Below, piece after piece: positions 1-8,029 of a stretch of 32,048 bases of DNA. Location of the stretch: NCBI GenBank assembly GCA_947475225.1, contig CANJMQ010000048.1, positions 1-32,048 of the forward strand. The letters are read 5' to 3'. The translations under genes were made by a program, and so were the position numbers. The notes under the pieces were generated by a model that saw only the letters and a list, made by a program, of their open reading frames with translations, was not told the origin of the DNA and searched no databases. The DNA is from Bradyrhizobiaceae bacterium (GTDB taxonomy: Bacteria > Pseudomonadota > Alphaproteobacteria > Rhizobiales > Aestuariivirgaceae). Each line of letters begins with the position of its first letter. Positions within the stretch are counted from its first letter, which is position 1.

Positions 1-1389
1 CTCCACACCCAGCACCCGGCGCACCTCCTCGATCTCCTCCGCCACCTCGCCATATTGCAGGTTGACGAAGGTGATGCCGGGGGTCGTCAGCAGCGGCGCA
101 AGGTCAATGAGGCGCAGGCTCTTCTCGGCGCCAATCTTCTTGTTGGCGCTCTTCCACGACAGCCCGCAAACCGGCTGCGCGGCGAGGAATGGATTGGCCC
201 TGCGCAACGCCTCGCGCCGCTCTCCATCAGCCACGAGGAAGGGCGAGCGCCGCATCGCGATCTTCACCTCGTCAAGCCCCAGAATCGCACCAAGATCACC
301 TATCGCCGCCTGCGCCGTGAACCGGCCGTCGAGCGGCTGCATCAGCGCTTCACTGTCGAGGATGCTGAACTCCGGGAAGGCGCGCTCATAGATGGTGCGA
401 AGCCGCCTGTCGGCAGCCAGCGTCACCGCCATTCCCCGGCCGGGAATGAGCGACATCAGCGAGGCATAGAAGATCTCGTCGCCGATCCCCTGCTCCGCCC
501 ACAGCAGAAGCCGCCCTCCCGGCGTGCCGTCCCATCGCGGGAGCTCGCTCCTCAGGGGTTGGCTGTTGAAGCCTGAGCTTCGCCAGCGCGCACCATAGAG
601 CGCGAAACCCTCGGCAAATCGCCCACGCCCCAGCAGCAGGTGTGACTTGTTGTGCGCAGCCTCCGCATAGTCGGGCTTCAATTTCAGCGCGGCATCAAAG
701 CTGGCGAGGGCCTCGTCGTCCCGCTTCATCTCGCCCAGCACATTGCCGCGATTGTAATGTGCCTCGGCATAGTCGGGCTTCAGGCCGATCGCCTCGTCAT
801 GGCAGGCCAGCGCCTCGTCGAGGCGCCCAAGCTCCTTCAGCGCATTGCCGCGATTGCTGTGGGCCTCCGAATAGCGCGGCTGCAGGCTGATCGCCCTGTC
901 ATAGCTGGCCAAGGCTTCATCGTGACGGCCCCTGTCCTTGAGCGCAATGCCGCGATTGTTGTGGGCCTCGGCCATGCGGGGGTCGAGCCGGATGGCCTCG
1001 TCATAGCGCGCAATCGCCTCATCCAAGCGCTTGAGATCCTTCAGCGCATTGCCGGCCTCGAGAAGACACTGGGCATCACCCGGCCTCAGCTGCAGCGCCC
1101 TGTTGAAGTTGTCGAGCGCCTCGCCGGGGTTGCCGAGTGTCAGCAGGGCATTCCCCAGATTGTAATAGGCCTCGGGGAAATTTGTCCTGATCGACAGCGC
1201 CTGCCGGATGTGGCCAATGCCCATCTGCACCTGACCACCCTGGATGCAGGTAAGGCCAAGCAGGTGCAGGCTGTCGAAGTGCCGGGGCTCCAGTTGCAGC
1301 ACCTGCCGGTAGAGCGCCTGCGCCTCGGCCAGCTGGCCACGCTGGTGCAGGCCAATGGCTCTCTGGAAAATGTCTTGCAGCAGGGCCAA
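1..1389 (-). CDS. TPR protein with C-terminal GT9/OGT-like domain (3' end outside window)
   Basis: The reverse frame is open from about 1389 to the left edge, giving 463 codons without a stop, so the C-terminus lies outside the window. The first ~270 residues are tandem tetratricopeptide repeats with the usual pattern (AEAHNNRGIALKDRGRHDEA, AEAHYNRGNVL). After them comes LYGARWR...PRWDGTPGGRLLLWAEQGIGDEIFY in pieces, the signature linking TPR arrays to a glycosyltransferase-9-like fold in many alphaproteobacterial TPR proteins. The start is uncertain: no ATG or GTG is in frame near the first repeat, and TTG at 1389 is the best candidate, with a weak ribosome site. It follows the TPR-sulfotransferase by 175 bp in the same direction, and the N-terminal repeats of the two are alike. 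Sugar donor and acceptor cannot be told; a role in protein or surface glycosylation is inference. Confidence 0.8.
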   Translation of the reverse strand, partial: MALLQDIFQRAIGLHQRGQLAEAQALYRQVLQLEPRHFDSLHLLGLTCIQGGQVQMGIGHIRQALSIRTNFPEAYYNLGNALLTLGNPGEALDNFNRALQLRPGDAQCLLEAGNALKDLKRLDEAIARYDEAIRLDPRMAEAHNNRGIALKDRGRHDEALASYDRAISLQPRYSEAHSNRGNALKELGRLDEALACHDEAIGLKPDYAEAHYNRGNVLGEMKRDDEALASFDAALKLKPDYAEAAHNKSHLLLGRGRFAEGFALYGARWRSSGFNSQPLRSELPRWDGTPGGRLLLWAEQGIGDEIFYASLMSLIPGRGMAVTLAADRRLRTIYERAFPEFSILDSEALMQPLDGRFTAQAAIGDLGAILGLDEVKIAMRRSPFLVADGERREALRRANPFLAAQPVCGLSWKSANKKIGAEKSLRLIDLAPLLTTPGITFVNLQYGEVAEEIEEVRRVLGVE

Positions 1390-1564
1390 TAGGCGGGTCC
1401 GATTCTTTGTCAGGCAGTTGATTGCACGTCCTCTAACACCGGCAACGGAAACCCGTCCAGCACGGCGAGCCCGATGCCGTTCGATACCCGCATGGCCGGC
1501 GCGAAGTCCGACATGGGCGGTAACGGCAGGCCGACTGAGACGGTGGACGGGGTATCGGCCGTCC

Positions 1565-3541
1565 TCAGGCGATCCCGAGCGACCGCTTCAGAGGTGCCAG
1601 ATGGGTCTCGTAGCGTCGCCATGCTTCCACCGAACTGCGGTAGACCGGCTGGCGCACCTGCCACTGCGAGGGCGTGCGCACCTGCCGCTCCTGGGCATGG
1701 TAGTCGAGGCAGGCGGGGTCCCATGGCAGCCCGACGAAATCCACCAGCGCGCGCGCCGAGGACCCGAGGTCGCCGACCGTTTCCTCATAGACGCAATCAT
1801 GGATCGGCAGCGGCAGCACGGCGCGCCAGTGTGCCATCAGGCCCTCATAGGCGCGGTAGTATTGGCCGAGCGTGGTCAGGTCTCGGTTGTAGCCGTGGCT
1901 GACGTTGAAGTCCTGCATGTACATCGACAGGCAGTTGTCCATGGCGTTGCGCCGGCAATGGATGACGTGCGCCTTCGGGAACATCAGGGCGATGAGCCCG
2001 AGAAGCTCGTAATTGTGGGGGCGCTTGTCGACGAGACGCAGCACGCCCGGCCCGGCATCCTGAAAGGCGTCGAGATAGCGCTCCGCAAGGCGGCGCGACG
2101 CCTCCGCATCAAGCGCCGCGACAGCGGCTGAAAAGTTCCCGGGGTCACTCAGTCCACCGCCCAGCGACTTCGAAATATCCGGCAGGTCCGGCAGTTCCCC
2201 GAAGCCTTGCGCCGCAGGGTGCGCGGAGAGGATCTGTTCGGTAAGCGTGGTGCCGGAGCGCGGCATGCCGATGATGAAGACCGGGCGCTCGTCGGTCACG
2301 CCGAAGCCCTGCCGCTTCGCAAAGAAGCCGGGCGTGAACAGTCCAGTCATCGCCGTGAAGCCGTCGCGGTGCCGCTGCAGGTGGAAGCTCGAGGGGCGGC
2401 ACAGCTTGCTCTCGGCGAAATGCGCCATGGCGAGGTCATAGGAGCCGGCGTCGTTGCTGATCTTGGCATAGCCATGGTGCAGATGCTCGCGCTGCTCGGG
2501 CGTCAGCCGGCCGTCGCGCAGCCTGTCGGTGATGGCTCCGAACAGCGGGTCACCCGCCTTGAATTTGCGTACGCCGGACAGGCCATGCAGGCTCCCGACA
2601 TTTCCGGGCTCGTCGCGCAGAATGGCGTCGAACAGCGCCTCGGCCTCGGCAAAGCGGCCCTCTTCTGCCGCGAGCTTCGCAAGTCCCAGGCGTGCCTCCA
2701 CGTAGCCAGGCCGAAGCGCCAGGGAACGCTCGAAGCATGCCGCCGCCGCGCCGGGCTTGCTCAATTCCATCATTGCCATGCCCTGCGTGGCATGGGCTTC
2801 GGCGTGGCGCGGGTCGATGGCAAGCGCGCGGCCAACCGACGCCAGTGCCTCCTCCGGGCGCCTCAGGGCGATGAGCGCGGCGGCGCGCTCGCGCCAGGCA
2901 TCGGCGAAGCCCGGGTTGATGGCGATGGCCTTCTCCGCGCTCGCCAGCGCCTCCTCAAAGCGGCCCAGGTGCTGCAGCACGAGGCCGCGGTTTGAGTGGC
3001 CCTCCACAGAGCCGGGGCTCAGAACCAGCAGCCGGTCGTAGCAGGCCAGCGCCTCGGCATGGAAACTCAGTTCCTTGAGGCAGCCGCCCAGGTTGTTCAG
3101 GATATCGGCGCGGGATGGCGCCAGTTCCGCGGCACGCCGATAGTCCGCCAGCGCGTCGTCCAGGCGGCCAAGTTCGCGCAGCGTGTTGGCGCGATTGTAA
3201 CGGGCATCGGCGAGGCGCGGATCCAGCGCGGCGGCACGCGTAAAGTCGGACAACGCGCGCTCGCCTTCACCAAGCCTCCGCAGCGCCACGCCGCGGTGGT
3301 TGAAGACGGAAGCGACGTCCTGGCGCATCGCCAGCGCCCGATCGAGGAACTGCCGCGCCGTGGCGTTGTCGCCAGCCTGCAGCGCGCAGAGGCCGCTCAA
3401 CTGCAGCGCATCGAAATTCCCGCGGTCAATCTCCAGAACCTGGGCATAATTCGCGAGCGCGTGGTCGAGCTGCCCCTTCTGCTGATGCGCGAAGCCGGCC
3501 TGCAGAAGCCGCCCGATGGTTGCCGCGGCCTGCCCGCTCAT
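1565..3541 (-). CDS. TPR-repeat sulfotransferase family protein
   Basis: This 658-residue protein has about ten or more tetratricopeptide repeats over residues 1-370, then a PAPS-dependent sulfotransferase domain (Sulfotransfer_3 type). The 5'-phosphosulfate loop is visible as IIGMPRSGTTLTEQILSAHP near residue 400, and a 3'-phosphate-binding stretch follows at VIHCRRNAMDNCLSMY. Fusions of this kind are common in alphaproteobacteria; the family transfers sulfate to proteins, sugars or lipids, and the acceptor here is unknown. The ATG at 3541 overlaps the stop of the upstream membrane protein in an ATGA arrangement, so translation is probably coupled. A second TPR gene follows in the same direction. 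There is no signal peptide, so it should act in the cytoplasm. Confidence 0.9.
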   Translation of the reverse strand: MSGQAAATIGRLLQAGFAHQQKGQLDHALANYAQVLEIDRGNFDALQLSGLCALQAGDNATARQFLDRALAMRQDVASVFNHRGVALRRLGEGERALSDFTRAAALDPRLADARYNRANTLRELGRLDDALADYRRAAELAPSRADILNNLGGCLKELSFHAEALACYDRLLVLSPGSVEGHSNRGLVLQHLGRFEEALASAEKAIAINPGFADAWRERAAALIALRRPEEALASVGRALAIDPRHAEAHATQGMAMMELSKPGAAAACFERSLALRPGYVEARLGLAKLAAEEGRFAEAEALFDAILRDEPGNVGSLHGLSGVRKFKAGDPLFGAITDRLRDGRLTPEQREHLHHGYAKISNDAGSYDLAMAHFAESKLCRPSSFHLQRHRDGFTAMTGLFTPGFFAKRQGFGVTDERPVFIIGMPRSGTTLTEQILSAHPAAQGFGELPDLPDISKSLGGGLSDPGNFSAAVAALDAEASRRLAERYLDAFQDAGPGVLRLVDKRPHNYELLGLIALMFPKAHVIHCRRNAMDNCLSMYMQDFNVSHGYNRDLTTLGQYYRAYEGLMAHWRAVLPLPIHDCVYEETVGDLGSSARALVDFVGLPWDPACLDYHAQERQVRTPSQWQVRQPVYRSSVEAWRRYETHLAPLKRSLGIA

Positions 3542-4377
3542 CGCTCTGTCACCGCAGCGCCAGAAGCGGCAGCAGGCCCTTCAGCCGTGGTCAGCGCCTT
3601 TGTGGCGGCGGCACTCACCGGCAGGCGCAGCTTGTCCCGCCTGACCATGTCATGGATGTCCACGGCATAGCTGCCGAGAAACAGCACGTAGCAGGCAATC
3701 ACCAGCACCTCGCATTGCGTATAGGCAACCCGCACGACATAGGCGCTGATTGGCAACGCATGATCCTTGAGCACGAAGAGGACGCCATAAAGAACCACCA
3801 GCCCGACGATGAGCATCGCAAAGCGGAAGCGGAAGCGGTGCATGGCGGAGCGAAACGGCCAGTCATGATCGGCGATGCCATGCTTGCGCTGCTCGCTGAG
3901 CAGAAGCCGGCACAGTGTCGCCGCGGCAAGGATGCTCAGGGCCTGGAAGATGAAGAAGACATAGCTGCCCAGCATGTGCATGTCGCGGTCGATGGCAAAG
4001 GTGAATTGTGTGGTCATCACCATGCCGGCCGAGGCGGCGAGTTGCAGAACCAGCACGAGCAACAGCAACCCATACATCAGGATACGCTGCCAGGGCCTCA
4101 GCGTGAGCCGCGAGATCGCCAGCAAGTAGGACAGGATGAGTATCGGGACAATTGCCAGGATGAGGGCCGTGATCACCAGGATCAGGTTGGCGAAGGGCGC
4201 GCCCACAACGGGATCGTTGATGGAGCGGCTGATGGTCGGCGGATCGTCGAAATAGTCGGGGTGGAGCGAGATGAAGGTGGACCGCGCCCACAGCACGAGC
4301 GGGATCTCGATCACCGGCACGAGAAATGCTGGCAGTGCAAGAAGCAGGGCAACCCGATTGCGGGTGAGGAGCGGCAT
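3538..4377 (-). CDS. polytopic membrane protein, possibly distantly DRAM/Frag1-like
   Basis: The 279-residue product has about six hydrophobic segments: near residues 8-30, 62-90, 98-120, 135-160, 186-207 and 220-245. Its C-terminal tail is hydrophilic and Ala-rich. The spacing of a long loop after TM1 with a conserved-looking SRSINDP, a charged-histidine segment before TM4 (DRDMHMLGSYVFF), and a final helix ending in a charged D-I-H-D patch recalls the Frag1/DRAM/Sfk1 six-TM fold. That is only a pattern impression and may be wrong. It is translationally coupled (ATGA) to the TPR-sulfotransferase, so a shared role, for example presenting or sensing a membrane substrate, is possible. No catalytic motif is visible. 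Confidence 0.75.
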   Translation of the reverse strand: MPLLTRNRVALLLALPAFLVPVIEIPLVLWARSTFISLHPDYFDDPPTISRSINDPVVGAPFANLILVITALILAIVPILILSYLLAISRLTLRPWQRILMYGLLLLVLVLQLAASAGMVMTTQFTFAIDRDMHMLGSYVFFIFQALSILAAATLCRLLLSEQRKHGIADHDWPFRSAMHRFRFRFAMLIVGLVVLYGVLFVLKDHALPISAYVVRVAYTQCEVLVIACYVLFLGSYAVDIHDMVRRDKLRLPVSAAATKALTTAEGPAAASGAAVTER

Positions 4378-4407
4378 GGGATCAGCAATTCTCGCGGTGG
4401 GATGGGA

Positions 4408-4699
4408 TCAAGACGGCACCGCCGCGCCGCCTTCTGCCGTGGTCATCCAGCGTTGCGGAACATGCTGGATGACGATGGAGTTGTTGCGCCGAGAGTCCGG
4501 CCCCGGCCCGCGGTTGATGCGGCCGTGAAGCTTGGGCTGGTAGTCGGCGCGCCCTGGCCCGATCGCGCTCGGCGAGGCTCCTGCAGCCCAAGGCGAGTTC
4601 ATCGGCCACATCGCGCAGCAGCGGCTTGCCCTCGGAAAAATCATGGATCTTCACGGCCGCAGCCACGGCAAGCAGGGAGGCCTCGATGGCGGTGATCAT
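4408..4699 (-). pseudogene. small frameshifted gene at the head of the operon
   Basis: Codon use changes frame inside this gene. From ATG at 4699 to about 4560 the frame beginning MITAIEASLLAVAAAVKIHD has almost all G/C third positions. From about 4560 to the stop at 4408 that quality moves to the next frame, which reads GRADYQPKLHGRINRGPGPD and ends EGGAAVPS. Joining the two needs a +1 shift near 4545-4575 and would give a protein of about 96 residues. Without the shift the first frame runs to a stop at 4382 through sequence with poor third-position bias. Either a one-base insertion has broken the gene, the sequence has an error, or the frames are joined in translation. No family was recognised. 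A good promoter lies just upstream at 4732-4760. Confidence 0.5.
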
Positions 4700-4731
4700 C
4701 GCGAAACTTCTGTACGTCCCTGCATGGCCTC

Positions 4732-4760
4732 ATGTTAAAAGACCGCCGTGCGAATGTCAG
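4732..4760 (-). promoter_or_regulatory. sigma70-like promoter for the 4.7-1 kb unit
   Basis: Read on the minus strand there is a -35 box CTGACA (4760-4755), a 17-base spacer and a -10 box TAACAT (4737-4732). This is a near-consensus vegetative promoter in an otherwise GC-rich region. Transcription would start near 4725, about 25 bases before the ATG at 4699. It is placed to drive the small gene, membrane protein, TPR-sulfotransferase and TPR-glycosyltransferase. Confidence 0.5.
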
Positions 4761-4842
4761 CGGGAAAATTCTTGAATAACAGCCGTTTTCCGGGGTCGGG
4801 GCGGGTCATCGACTGGCGCTGCGGCCGCCTGCGGGCAGCGCC

Positions 4843-5328
4843 GTGAAGGCCCGCTTCCGCGACATGGCCAATCCCGCCGTGGCGCTGGCGCTGAGCTTCG
4901 GCCTGGGGCTTGCGCCATGGATGCCGGGTACCTTCGGGGCGGCCGGCGCCTTCGTGCTCTTTCCGCTGGTCATGCACCTGCCGCTGGTCCTGCAGGGCGC
5001 GCTGGCACTGGCGCTGCTCGCCCTCGGCTGCGCCGTCTGCGGCCGCGCCGCCAGAGTGCTAGGCGGCGAGGATCCCTCGGCCATCGTCTGGGACGAGACG
5101 GTGGGCATGCTGATCACGCTGGTGCTGACGCCGGCGACGCCGCTGTCCTGGCTCGTGGGCTTCCTCGCCTTCCGCGCGCTCGACATCAACAAGCCCGGGC
5201 TCATCGGCGCGGCGGAGAGGCGCCTGCGCGGCGGCACCGCCATCATGGCGGACGACGCATTGGCGGGGCTCGCTGCGGCGGCCGTCGTGTGGCTGGTCGT
5301 GGCGCTGTCGCGCCTGGTCACGGGATGA
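4843..5328 (+). CDS. pgpA: phosphatidylglycerophosphatase A family phosphatase (candidate phosphatidylinositol-phosphate phosphatase)
   Basis: The 161-residue protein shows the PgpA motifs in order: GLGLAPWMPGTFG at 20-32, DPSAIVWDE at 77-85, FRALDINKPGLI at 110-121 and AIMADDALAG at 133-142. Four hydrophobic segments fit an inner-membrane enzyme. PgpA removes the terminal phosphate of phosphatidylglycerophosphate. Here it stands beside a DUF4833 gene and a CDP-alcohol phosphatidyltransferase, with an inositol-1-phosphate synthase 9 kb away. In Bacteroides a PgpA homologue in a similar neighbourhood dephosphorylates phosphatidylinositol phosphate (from memory), so that substrate is plausible. 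GTG at 4843 is taken as the start; ATG at 4864 is an alternative and neither has a strong ribosome site. Its 3' end overlaps the convergent DUF4833 gene by 11 bases. Confidence 0.88.
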   Translation: MKARFRDMANPAVALALSFGLGLAPWMPGTFGAAGAFVLFPLVMHLPLVLQGALALALLALGCAVCGRAARVLGGEDPSAIVWDETVGMLITLVLTPATPLSWLVGFLAFRALDINKPGLIGAAERRLRGGTAIMADDALAGLAAAAVVWLVVALSRLVTG

Positions 5329-5839
5329 AGCTCTCCTTCAAGAGCTCGCCCGTGTCGAGCGCATAACCATAGAGGTCGACGCGCGTCACGCTCGGCACGC
5401 TGCCGCTCTCATCGACCTCGAGGAAGGCATGGTCGAGGCGGCACGGCTTGCCCGCCACCTTGCCCTCGAGGCGCGGCCCGCCGCCGACGATCCGCAGGAG
5501 CGCCGGCCGCTTCGGATAGGAGATGACGCGCATCATGAAGCTTCCGGGCTTGCCCGGCACGGGATCGGACGTCACGCCGAAGGCGACGTTGCGCTCAAGG
5601 CTCGAGAGTTCCTTGCGCGCGCCGTCGTCGTTGAAGCGTCGCCAGAAGACGTCGACCGGCCGCTTCGCGTCGAGCTTGCCGTCACCATCGAGGCGCGCGG
5701 TATAGACGATGGTGTTGGAATTGAGCGAGCGCTGCACATAGAAGATCAGGTTCTCGTCCACCGGCACGGGAAAGCTCTCGGCGGCGGCGGGCAGCACCGC
5801 TGCGGCAAGCAGCAAGACTGCCGCCGCGAGCCGCCTCAC
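5318..5839 (-). CDS. DUF4833-like secreted/periplasmic protein
   Basis: The 173-residue protein starts with a signal peptide (VRRLAAAVLLLAAAVLPAAAE), with likely cleavage after AAA near residue 20. The body has FYVQRSLNSNTIVYTARLDG, PVDVFWRRFNDDG and MMRVISYPKRPALL, which I recognise as the DUF4833 pattern; no function is established for it. GTG at 5839 is chosen because it overlaps the TGA of the upstream phosphatidyltransferase (GTGA) and sits exactly at the signal peptide; the frame is open further upstream but that part is antisense-like. From memory, a DUF4833 gene also lies in the Bacteroides inositol-lipid cluster between the phosphatidyltransferase and the PgpA-like phosphatase, as here. 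A role in handling the lipid in the periplasm is inference. Confidence 0.72.
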   Translation of the reverse strand: MRRLAAAVLLLAAAVLPAAAESFPVPVDENLIFYVQRSLNSNTIVYTARLDGDGKLDAKRPVDVFWRRFNDDGARKELSSLERNVAFGVTSDPVPGKPGSFMMRVISYPKRPALLRIVGGGPRLEGKVAGKPCRLDHAFLEVDESGSVPSVTRVDLYGYALDTGELLKESFIP

Positions 5840-6435
5840 GCCCGCCCCTGCAGCAGTCTCCTGGCGCGCAGGAAGCGCTGCGCGGCGGTGATGTGCGTCA
5901 GGATGGCGAGCAGCCACAGCGCCCAGGGGATCACGTCGAAACGGCCAGCCAGCAGGCTCTGGCAGACGAGCGCGAGGCAGATGAAGAAGATCCGCTCCTG
6001 GCGCTCGAACAGGTCAGGCCAGGCGACATTGTCGACCGGCATTTCCATGGCGGCGCGGGCCTTCATGTAGCTCGTCAGGAACGCGCCGGAGAGCGCGAAG
6101 TAGCCCGCCACCCAGGCATCGCTCACATAGGCCAGCGCCGCCAGCGCGATCATTTCCTGGTAGCGGTCGACGATGGCGTCGAGATAGCCGCCGAAGGCCG
6201 AGCTCTCGTTGCGCAGCCGCGCCACCGCGCCATCGAGCGAATCGGCCGAGAAGGCGATGGCCAGCGTCACCGCGAACCAGAAGGGCGCGCGGTGCCAGAC
6301 ATAGGCGAGGCTGACGAGCGCGATGAGGCCGAGCCCCATCAGCGTCACCTGGTTGGCGGTGAAGACCCGCGCCAGCGGCCGGGCCGGCACCTCCCACAGG
6401 GGGTCGATGTATTTCTTGAACAGACCGTCAATCAT
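5836..6435 (-). CDS. CDP-alcohol phosphatidyltransferase (candidate phosphatidylinositol-phosphate synthase)
   Basis: The 199-residue membrane enzyme carries the complete CDP-alcohol phosphotransferase signature D-x2-DG-x2-AR-x8-G-x3-D-x3-D, with D65, D68, G69, A72, R73, G82, D86 and D90. The four aspartates bind the metal ions. About six hydrophobic helices are visible. The family moves a phosphatidyl group from CDP-diacylglycerol to an alcohol. With inositol-1-phosphate synthase, CDP-diacylglycerol synthase and a PgpA-like phosphatase nearby, the best guess is CDP-DAG + inositol-1-phosphate to phosphatidylinositol phosphate. A phosphatidyl-polyol made with the product of the adjoining kinase is an alternative. 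ATG at 6435 lies inside the end of the kinase gene (8-base overlap), so the two are probably translationally coupled. A longer open frame to 6783 is antisense to nothing real and overlaps the kinase. Confidence 0.85.
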   Translation of the reverse strand: MIDGLFKKYIDPLWEVPARPLARVFTANQVTLMGLGLIALVSLAYVWHRAPFWFAVTLAIAFSADSLDGAVARLRNESSAFGGYLDAIVDRYQEMIALAALAYVSDAWVAGYFALSGAFLTSYMKARAAMEMPVDNVAWPDLFERQERIFFICLALVCQSLLAGRFDVIPWALWLLAILTHITAAQRFLRARRLLQGRA

Positions 6436-7963
6436 CGGTGGATCTCTCGAAGGCATCGCGGAACCACGGCGCGTTGCGCTTGTAGGCATCATGGAACAGC
6501 CTGAAGCGGCCGTCGAAATAGGCCTGCCGCGCCGCGGCCGGACGATAGACGGTTTCAGACGAGCGGTCGAAGCTCCTGGCCGCCTCCCACACGCTGGCCC
6601 GCCAGCCGAGTGCTGCGGCGGCGATGGCCGCCGCGCCGCGCACGCCCGCATTGCGCGGGTCACGCGCCACCGCAATGTCGACGCCGAGGCAATCGGCGAG
6701 CGCCTGGCACAGCGTGGCATTGAGCGCCCCGCCACCCACCGCCCGCAGGAGATGCGCATGCTTCGTGCCCTTCTGCCTGGCAACCGACTGCCAGGCCCAG
6801 CGGGTGTTGAGGGCCACGCCCTCGATCACCGCCTGGCGGAGGCTTGCCCGGCCATGCTGCAGCGACAGGCCCAGGAAGGCGCCGCGCAGCCGGTTGTCGT
6901 CGACCGGCACGCGCTCGCCTGCGAGCCACGGCAGGAACAGCGGCGGCGTGAGGCCGGACTGCGGCGGCTCCGGCTCGCTTCCCAGCATGCTATCGAGCCA
7001 GTCGAGGCAGGAGCCGGCACTTTCCTGCGTGGCGATGAGCAGCGGCCGGTTGCCGAAGGGGCTGAGGATCGTCGCATAGCCCTCGCTGGCGCTGAGGCGG
7101 CGGCCCGGATAGAAGCCGCTGATCCACGAACTGGTGCCGAGCGAGATGTGAAGCTCGCCATCCTCCACCGCCCCGCTGCCGATTGCCGCGGCGCAGACAT
7201 CGCCCGCACCGGCAAATACCGGCAGGCCCGCGGGCAGGCCAAGTTCCGCTGCCGCCGTGGCAGTGAGCCCGCCGGGCGAGGCGGTTCCCTCCACGATGTC
7301 GGGCAGCAATTCGCGTTTCAGCCCGAAGCGCTCGACCAGCGTGCCGGACCAGCCCTCCCGGCCCTTCCGCGTGTCCATCATCCAGGTGACATTGGCGAGG
7401 TCCGCCGTGGTCACTGCCTGCCCGGTGGCCCGCAGCAGCAGCCAGTCCTTGACGTCGAGCAGCTTCCACGCCCGCGCATAGACCTCGGGCTCATGCCGCT
7501 TCAGCCACAGCATCTTGGCCGGCGGGTCCATGCCATTGAGGGATGGCGCGCCATTGGTGAGGCGGATCGAGGCCATGAGCTTGAAAAGCCCATAGCCGAA
7601 GAGCTTGGGGAAGCCGCCCATCACCTCGCGCGCAATGGCGGCCGCCCGCTTGTCGAGCCAGATCATGCAGGGACGGATCGGCTGGCCCTCGCGGTCAACG
7701 GCCACGACGCCGCACATCTGAGAGGCGATCACCATGCCCGCCGCACGCGCGCGCAGGTCCGGGCAGCTGTCGGAGAGCTTGCCGAGCGCCAGCCTGAGGG
7801 CCCGCCACCAGTCGCGCGGGTCCTGCTCGGCGCAGCCGGCACCCGGATAGGACACGGGATAGGGGTGGTCTGCGCAATGGAGGACGTCGAGATCGGGCCC
7901 GATCAGCCCAACCTTGAGGCTGCTCGTGCCCACGTCCACCGCAATGATAAGATCTTGTTTCAC
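6428..7963 (-). CDS. FGGY-family carbohydrate/polyol kinase (xylulokinase-like)
   Basis: The 511-residue protein has both actin-fold halves of FGGY kinases. The first phosphate loop is AVDVGTSSLKVGLIG near residues 8-22. FAGAGDVCAAAIGSGA and LHISLGTSSWISG lie near 250-285, and the C-terminal AVGGGALNATLCQALADCLG near 390-410 matches the FGGY C-terminal motif. Length is normal for the family, which phosphorylates sugars and polyols with ATP. The exact substrate cannot be read. The 8-base overlap with the phosphatidyltransferase suggests that the phosphorylated product, a sugar alcohol or cyclitol, feeds that enzyme; this is inference. It is divergent from the Stealth gene, with 66 bp between the starts. 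Confidence 0.88.
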   Translation of the reverse strand: MKQDLIIAVDVGTSSLKVGLIGPDLDVLHCADHPYPVSYPGAGCAEQDPRDWWRALRLALGKLSDSCPDLRARAAGMVIASQMCGVVAVDREGQPIRPCMIWLDKRAAAIAREVMGGFPKLFGYGLFKLMASIRLTNGAPSLNGMDPPAKMLWLKRHEPEVYARAWKLLDVKDWLLLRATGQAVTTADLANVTWMMDTRKGREGWSGTLVERFGLKRELLPDIVEGTASPGGLTATAAAELGLPAGLPVFAGAGDVCAAAIGSGAVEDGELHISLGTSSWISGFYPGRRLSASEGYATILSPFGNRPLLIATQESAGSCLDWLDSMLGSEPEPPQSGLTPPLFLPWLAGERVPVDDNRLRGAFLGLSLQHGRASLRQAVIEGVALNTRWAWQSVARQKGTKHAHLLRAVGGGALNATLCQALADCLGVDIAVARDPRNAGVRGAAAIAAAALGWRASVWEAARSFDRSSETVYRPAAARQAYFDGRFRLFHDAYKRNAPWFRDAFERSTDD

Positions 7964-8029
7964 AATGCGCCGGAAACGAATTGAGGCTAAGCAACGGTTA
8001 TCGGGATAATCGCTGGAAGGTCAATTCAA

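Noticed and set aside
652-1392. 246-codon plus-strand open frame
   Set aside because: It is antisense to the TPR-glycosyltransferase; the reverse frame shows repeated TPR motifs and a GT9-like signature while this one has no family pattern.
1529-1560. GGCCGA...TCGGCC inverted repeat after the sulfotransferase stop
   Set aside because: Six-base arms with a 20-base loop in GC-rich DNA, no T-run; likely chance.
3520-4695. 391-codon plus-strand open frame
   Set aside because: Antisense to the membrane protein and small gene; rich in H, Q and R as expected of a shadow of hydrophobic coding sequence.
6323-7984. 553-codon plus-strand open frame
   Set aside because: Antisense to the FGGY kinase, which has both phosphate-binding motifs; no recognisable domain on the plus strand.
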